The notes beneath the pieces are model-generated. The model did no database searches, was not told the DNA's origin, and was given only the letters and a program-made list of their open reading frames with translations. The position numbers and the translations under genes are program-made. Below, in pieces: positions 4,784 through 7,425 of a stretch of DNA of 7,425 nucleotides; within the stretch, counting starts at the first letter, position 1; each line of letters opens with the position of its first letter. Source of the DNA: Clostridia bacterium (GTDB taxonomy: Bacteria; Bacillota; Clostridia; Oscillospirales; CAG-382); assembly GCA_017501055.1 (NCBI GenBank), contig JAFVXP010000025.1, forward strand, positions 1-7,425. The letters run 5' to 3'.

Positions 4784-5797
4784 ATGAAAAAAATCATTTC
4801 TTTATTGCTCGTATCGTTAATGCTGTTGCTTGCTTTTGCAGGCTGTGCAGATGATCAAGGTACAAATACGTCCGACGTTTCAAATACGTCTTCTGTTGAT
4901 GAAAAAACAAAAATACGTATTGCAGGTATGAAGGGACCGACTTCTATCGGCTTGGTTGGAATTATGGAAAATGATTCCAACGGAACTGCAAAAAACGATT
5001 ATGAATTTGCGATAAAAGGCGCGGCTGACGAAATATCGCCACTTCTCATCAAGGGCGAGCTTGATATTGCCGCAGTACCCGCAAACCTTGCTTCTGTTCT
5101 TTACAACCGTACTCATGGAAAAATAAAGCTCCTTGCGGTAAATAACCTCGGCGTTCTCTATATCGTCACCAAGGGCGAAGAAATCACTTCAATAGCCGAC
5201 CTCAAAGGCAAAACCATCCTTTCAACCGGCAAGGGCACAACCCCCGAATATACCCTTCGATCGCTCCTTTCTAAAAACGGCATCGACCCCGATAATGACG
5301 TAACCATTGAATTCAAGACCGAGGCAACCGAGGTCGTTGCACAAATGGCAAAATCCGAAACTGCAATAGCAATGTTGCCCCAGCCTTACGTTACCGTTGC
5401 ATCGGGTAAGGTTCAGGGACTTAAGGTTTCTCTCGATTTGAACGAGGAATGGAAAAAAGTCAATAACGGCAGCAGTATCGTAACGGGTGTTATCGTTGCA
5501 CGTGACGAATTCATCAAGAATAATCCCGAAGCGGTCAAGAAGTTCTTGGAAGAATTCAAAGCCTCTGCCGAAAAGGTAAACAGCGACGTTAAAGCAAGCG
5601 CACAGCTTGTTGAAAAGTTCGGTATATTTGCCGCTGAGGTAGCAGAAAAAGCAATTCCCCAATGCAATATAACCTATATCGCAGGCGAAGATATGAAAAC
5701 GCCCGTAAATACCTATCTTGGAGTTTTGTATGAACAAAATCCCCAATCCGTCGGCGGAAACCTCCCCAAAGACGATTTCTTCTATATCGCAGAATAA
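4784..5797 (+). CDS. ABC importer substrate-binding lipoprotein (NitT/SsuA/Thi5-like fold)
   Basis: A 337-residue lipoprotein. Residues 1-20 are a type II signal peptide ending LLAFAG before Cys21, which would be lipidated, followed by a Ser/Thr/Asn-rich linker (22-40). The body is a periplasmic-binding-protein type 2 fold of the COG0715 kind: KIRIAGMKGPTSIG (43-56), KGELDIAAVPANLASVLYN (90-108), GVLYIVTKG (123-131), LKGKTILSTGKGTTPEYTLR (140-159) and MLPQPYVTV (197-205). Related proteins bind nitrate, sulfonates or thiamine precursors, but pocket residues alone do not name the ligand. The start at 4784 is chosen because AAAGAGGT lies 8 nt upstream and the signal peptide begins there; an in-frame ATG at 4712 lies in the palindrome with no ribosome-binding site. 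The 3' end overlaps the permease by 68 nt. Confidence 0.9.
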   Translation: MKKIISLLLVSLMLLLAFAGCADDQGTNTSDVSNTSSVDEKTKIRIAGMKGPTSIGLVGIMENDSNGTAKNDYEFAIKGAADEISPLLIKGELDIAAVPANLASVLYNRTHGKIKLLAVNNLGVLYIVTKGEEITSIADLKGKTILSTGKGTTPEYTLRSLLSKNGIDPDNDVTIEFKTEATEVVAQMAKSETAIAMLPQPYVTVASGKVQGLKVSLDLNEEWKKVNNGSSIVTGVIVARDEFIKNNPEAVKKFLEEFKASAEKVNSDVKASAQLVEKFGIFAAEVAEKAIPQCNITYIAGEDMKTPVNTYLGVLYEQNPQSVGGNLPKDDFFYIAE

Positions 5798-6542
5798 AAA
5801 AAGAATATTAATAAGAGCAATCTCTGTCATACTTGCGCTTGCCGTTTGGCAAGCGTTAAGTATGCTTGTAGGTACAGACCTTCTTATCGTGTCACCGTTG
5901 CAGATAGTAAAAAGGCTCTCAACTCTTGTTTTCGAGGAGAGCTTTTTGCTGACGGTTAGGTTTACCTTCTCAAGAATTGCAATAGGCTTTCTTTTGGGAT
6001 TGCTTTTCGGTGCGATTTTCGCATTGATCGCAGGTCGGTTCAAAACCTTCGAGATATTACTTTGGCCGTATATGGTAACGGTGAAATCAATTCCCGTTGC
6101 ATCGTTCGTCGTGATCGCATTAATATGGTTTTCAAGCTCAAACCTGTCGTCGCTCATATCCTTCTTGATGGTTCTCCCGATAGTCTATACGAACCTTTTG
6201 GAGGGTATAAAGTCCGTTGACAGAAAAATGCTTCAGATGGCAGACGTGTTCAAAATGCCGTTTGGACGAAGAGTTCGCTTCATCTGGCTTCCGTCGGTAA
6301 AGCCCTTTCTTCTCTCGGCTGTAAGAATTGCTCTCGGACTTGCTTGGAAATCGGGCGTTGCCGCCGAGCTTATCGGAATCCCCGAGGGCTCTGTCGGTGA
6401 GGAATTGTATTATTCAAAGCTCTATCTCGATACAGAAAGCCTTTTCGCCTGGACCGTAGTTATCGTTGTAATATCGGTTGCCTTCGAAAAGCTGACGCTC
6501 TATCTTGTCAAAAAAGCATTTGAAAGGACGGAACGTGTATGA
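5730..6542 (+). CDS. ABC importer permease (binding-protein-dependent, SsuC/TauC-like)
   Basis: A 270-residue inner-membrane protein of the BPD_transp_1 family, with about six hydrophobic helices (around 27-48, 82-101, 116-134, 138-157, 192-207 and 238-255). The cytoplasmic EAA-type coupling loop is visible as ADVFKMPFGRRVRFIWLPSV (171-190), with conserved Gly179 and Pro188, and the following AWKSGVAAELIG is typical of SsuC/TauC permeases. The ATG at 5730 is preferred because GGAG lies 6 nt upstream; the frame could begin at TTG 5718, but with no matching site. Either way the gene starts inside the binding-protein gene in another frame. The extra N-terminal 26 residues are hydrophilic and rich in Ser, Asn and Lys. 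The next Met in frame is within the first helix, so a later start is unlikely. Its stop overlaps the ATPase start by ATGA. Confidence 0.92.
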   Translation: MNKIPNPSAETSPKTISSISQNKKRILIRAISVILALAVWQALSMLVGTDLLIVSPLQIVKRLSTLVFEESFLLTVRFTFSRIAIGFLLGLLFGAIFALIAGRFKTFEILLWPYMVTVKSIPVASFVVIALIWFSSSNLSSLISFLMVLPIVYTNLLEGIKSVDRKMLQMADVFKMPFGRRVRFIWLPSVKPFLLSAVRIALGLAWKSGVAAELIGIPEGSVGEELYYSKLYLDTESLFAWTVVIVVISVAFEKLTLYLVKKAFERTERV

Positions 6543-7111
6543 ACGGTATAAAGCTTTTGAACGTTTCCAAACGGTTCGATGAAAAAGAGATTTTTAACGG
6601 CTTCTCGCATACCTTCGAATATGGCTCCAAAACCTGCCTTATGGGTGCTTCGGGTTCGGGAAAAACAACTCTTTTGAATATCCTTCTCGGCATAATTTCT
6701 GCCGATTCGGGTGAGATTTCGGGCATACCCGAGAATATCTCCGCCGTCTTTCAGGAAGATAGATTAAGCGAATCCTTTTCCGCAACAGCAAATATAATCG
6801 CCATCACGGGGAATACCGTTCCCGAAGCCGAGATATTAAAATGCCTTTCCAATCTCGGTCTTGAAGGAAACGAAAAAGTCCCCGTTTCAACTCTTTCGGG
6901 CGGTATGAAAAGACGTGTCGCCATAGCGAGAGCACTGTTAGCAAAAAGCGAGCTTATCATCTTTGACGAGCCTTTCAAGGGACTTGACGAGGATATAAAA
7001 CAAAAGACGATCAAAACTATCCTTGAATATACAAAAGGGAAGACGTTGATCATCGCCACTCACGATATTAACGATTCAAAACTTCTTTCCGCAAACGTCT
7101 TGAATATTTGA
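6539..7111 (+). CDS. ABC importer ATPase, compact
   Basis: A 190-residue ATP-binding subunit with every catalytic motif: Walker A GASGSGKTT (36-44), Q-loop Gln72 in AVFQED, signature LSGGMKRRVAIARAL (119-133), Walker B ELIIFDEP with Glu144, D-loop GLD (148-150) and switch His175 in IATHD. It should dimerise under the permease and power uptake. It is shorter than usual SsuB/TauB-type subunits (roughly 240-260), lacking residues after the H-loop and having a tight helical domain, but nothing essential is missing, so it is probably complete rather than truncated. AAAGGA lies 10 nt upstream of the ATG, which overlaps the permease stop. It is the last gene of the importer operon; the nearest strong terminator is at 7249-7278, beyond a repeat element. 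Confidence 0.93.
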   Translation: MNGIKLLNVSKRFDEKEIFNGFSHTFEYGSKTCLMGASGSGKTTLLNILLGIISADSGEISGIPENISAVFQEDRLSESFSATANIIAITGNTVPEAEILKCLSNLGLEGNEKVPVSTLSGGMKRRVAIARALLAKSELIIFDEPFKGLDEDIKQKTIKTILEYTKGKTLIIATHDINDSKLLSANVLNI

Positions 7112-7158
7112 TTGTTGCAAGATTGTTATATCGTGAATTTACCGAATAACGCCTCTCG

Positions 7159-7223
7159 TCTCCCCTGTGTAAGGGGAACCGGCAAAACCGAAGGTTTTGA
7201 CTGAAAGGTTGTAGGATGGGAGA
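7159..7223. repeat. Intergenic nested-hairpin repeat element
   Basis: An outer inverted pair TCTCCC / GGGAGA (7159-7164, 7218-7223) encloses TCCCCT-gtgta-AGGGGA and a perfect CAAAACC-gaa-GGTTTTG hairpin. The outer pair and first inner stem share bases and are mutually exclusive. No reading frame is present. Elements with a CCCCTGTGTAAGGGG core are familiar to me from clostridial intergenic regions, but the family was not checked. It lies between the ATPase stop and the convergent terminator, so it is in the operon's 3' UTR. Confidence 0.6.
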
Positions 7224-7248
7224 TAGACATTTATTATCAACAAAACAA

Positions 7249-7278
7249 AAGGTCCGAACGGTTATCCGTTCGGACCTT
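7249..7278. terminator. Bidirectional terminator between convergent genes
   Basis: A perfect 13-bp stem, AAGGTCCGAACGG / CCGTTCGGACCTT, around the loop TTAT. On the + strand it is followed by CTTTATT and on the minus strand by TTTTGTTTTG, so it can stop both the importer operon and the convergent minus-strand gene. Confidence 0.9.
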
Positions 7279-7303
7279 CTTTATTAACTTGATAAACTAT
7301 CGA

Positions 7304-7425
7304 TTAAAAATCGCCGTCTTCGTCGTCGTAATCGTAATCGTAGTCGTAATCGTAATCGTAGTCGTAATCGAAGTCATCATCGGGAAGTTCAACCATATCG
7401 CTTTCGATCTTGCTCATTTCGTTCA
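7304..7425 (-). CDS. C-terminus of an unidentified protein with a (Asp-Tyr)7 acidic tail, 5' truncated
   Basis: Reading in from the right edge, the minus strand gives 39 residues and a TAA stop. The peptide has a short mixed segment NEMSKIESDMVELP, then DDDF, seven consecutive Asp-Tyr pairs, and the end DDEDGDF. The tail is extremely acidic and disordered-looking. An ATG at the third visible codon (7417-7415) could in principle start a 37-residue protein, but no Shine-Dalgarno site precedes it, so a longer gene entering from outside is more likely. I do not recognise the family; acidic tails like this occur on several unrelated small cytosolic proteins. The convergent terminator lies about 25 nt beyond the stop, which supports a real gene end. 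Confidence 0.75.
   Translation of the reverse strand, partial: NEMSKIESDMVELPDDDFDYDYDYDYDYDYDYDDEDGDF
7326..7370. repeat. 18-bp tandem repeat coding the Asp-Tyr tail
   Basis: The unit TCGTAATCGTAATCGTAG occurs at 7326-7343 and 7344-7361, with half a third copy to 7370. Inside each unit is a 6-bp period (TCGTAA/TCGTAG) encoding one Asp-Tyr pair. Changes in the array would be in frame, adding or removing Asp-Tyr pairs in steps of one or three. Confidence 0.9.

Noticed and set aside
5222..6157. 311-codon open frame on the minus strand.
   Set aside because: It lies opposite the well-supported binding-protein and permease genes and shows no motif; it is a shadow frame produced by their codon bias.
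7301..7313. Small palindrome CGATT-aaa-AATCG at the end of the acidic-tail gene.
   Set aside because: Only 5 bp of AT-rich stem overlapping the stop codon; the 13-bp hairpin just beyond is the convincing terminator.

Overview
The window looks like chromosomal DNA of an anaerobic, moderately AT-rich member of the Bacillota, most likely class Clostridia and plausibly a gut Oscillospirales/Ruminococcus-like lineage. The clues are the mnmG-rsmG order, a RelQ-type small alarmone synthetase, strong purine-rich Shine-Dalgarno sites, a tRNA with encoded CCA, a secreted dockerin protein, and modular hairpin repeats between genes. The lineage is an inference; no marker gene in the window settles it.

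Left block (1-2193, + strand): the 3' end of mnmG (tRNA U34 modification), rsmG (16S rRNA G527 methyltransferase), a Nudix hydrolase and a RelQ-like (p)ppGpp synthetase. They are joined by ATGA overlaps or an 18-nt gap and end in a strong intrinsic terminator. This reads as one translation/stress-related operon.

Middle intergenic block (2141-2690) has no protein gene but is densely structured. It holds the operon terminator, a modular GTGAAAT/ATTTCAC hairpin array with an exact 25-nt period on one side, a 15-bp terminator hairpin flush against the CCA end of a minus-strand tRNA-Gln(UUG), the near-perfect sigma-A promoter of that tRNA, and a back-to-back sigma-A promoter for the next + strand gene.

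Right block (2691-7111, + strand): a secreted transglutaminase-fold protein with a C-terminal type I dockerin, then after 6 nt a Crp/Fnr-family regulator, then a three-gene ABC importer (lipoprotein binding protein, permease, ATPase) of the NitT/SsuA/Thi5 type with no assignable substrate. A 26-bp perfect palindrome between the regulator and the importer is centred almost exactly at -41.5 of the predicted importer promoter, so it could be the regulator's operator, a terminator, or both. The importer genes overlap (68 nt between binding protein and permease, ATGA between permease and ATPase), implying coupled translation.

Right edge (7112-7425): a second type of nested-hairpin intergenic repeat, a 13-bp convergent terminator, and the 3' end of a minus-strand gene whose product ends in a (Asp-Tyr)7 acidic tail encoded by an 18-bp tandem repeat.

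Most of the genes are recognisable families. The candidates for something undescribed are the Crp/Fnr-palindrome-importer module, the GTGAAAT hairpin array, and the dockerin-transglutaminase protein apparently co-transcribed with a regulator.
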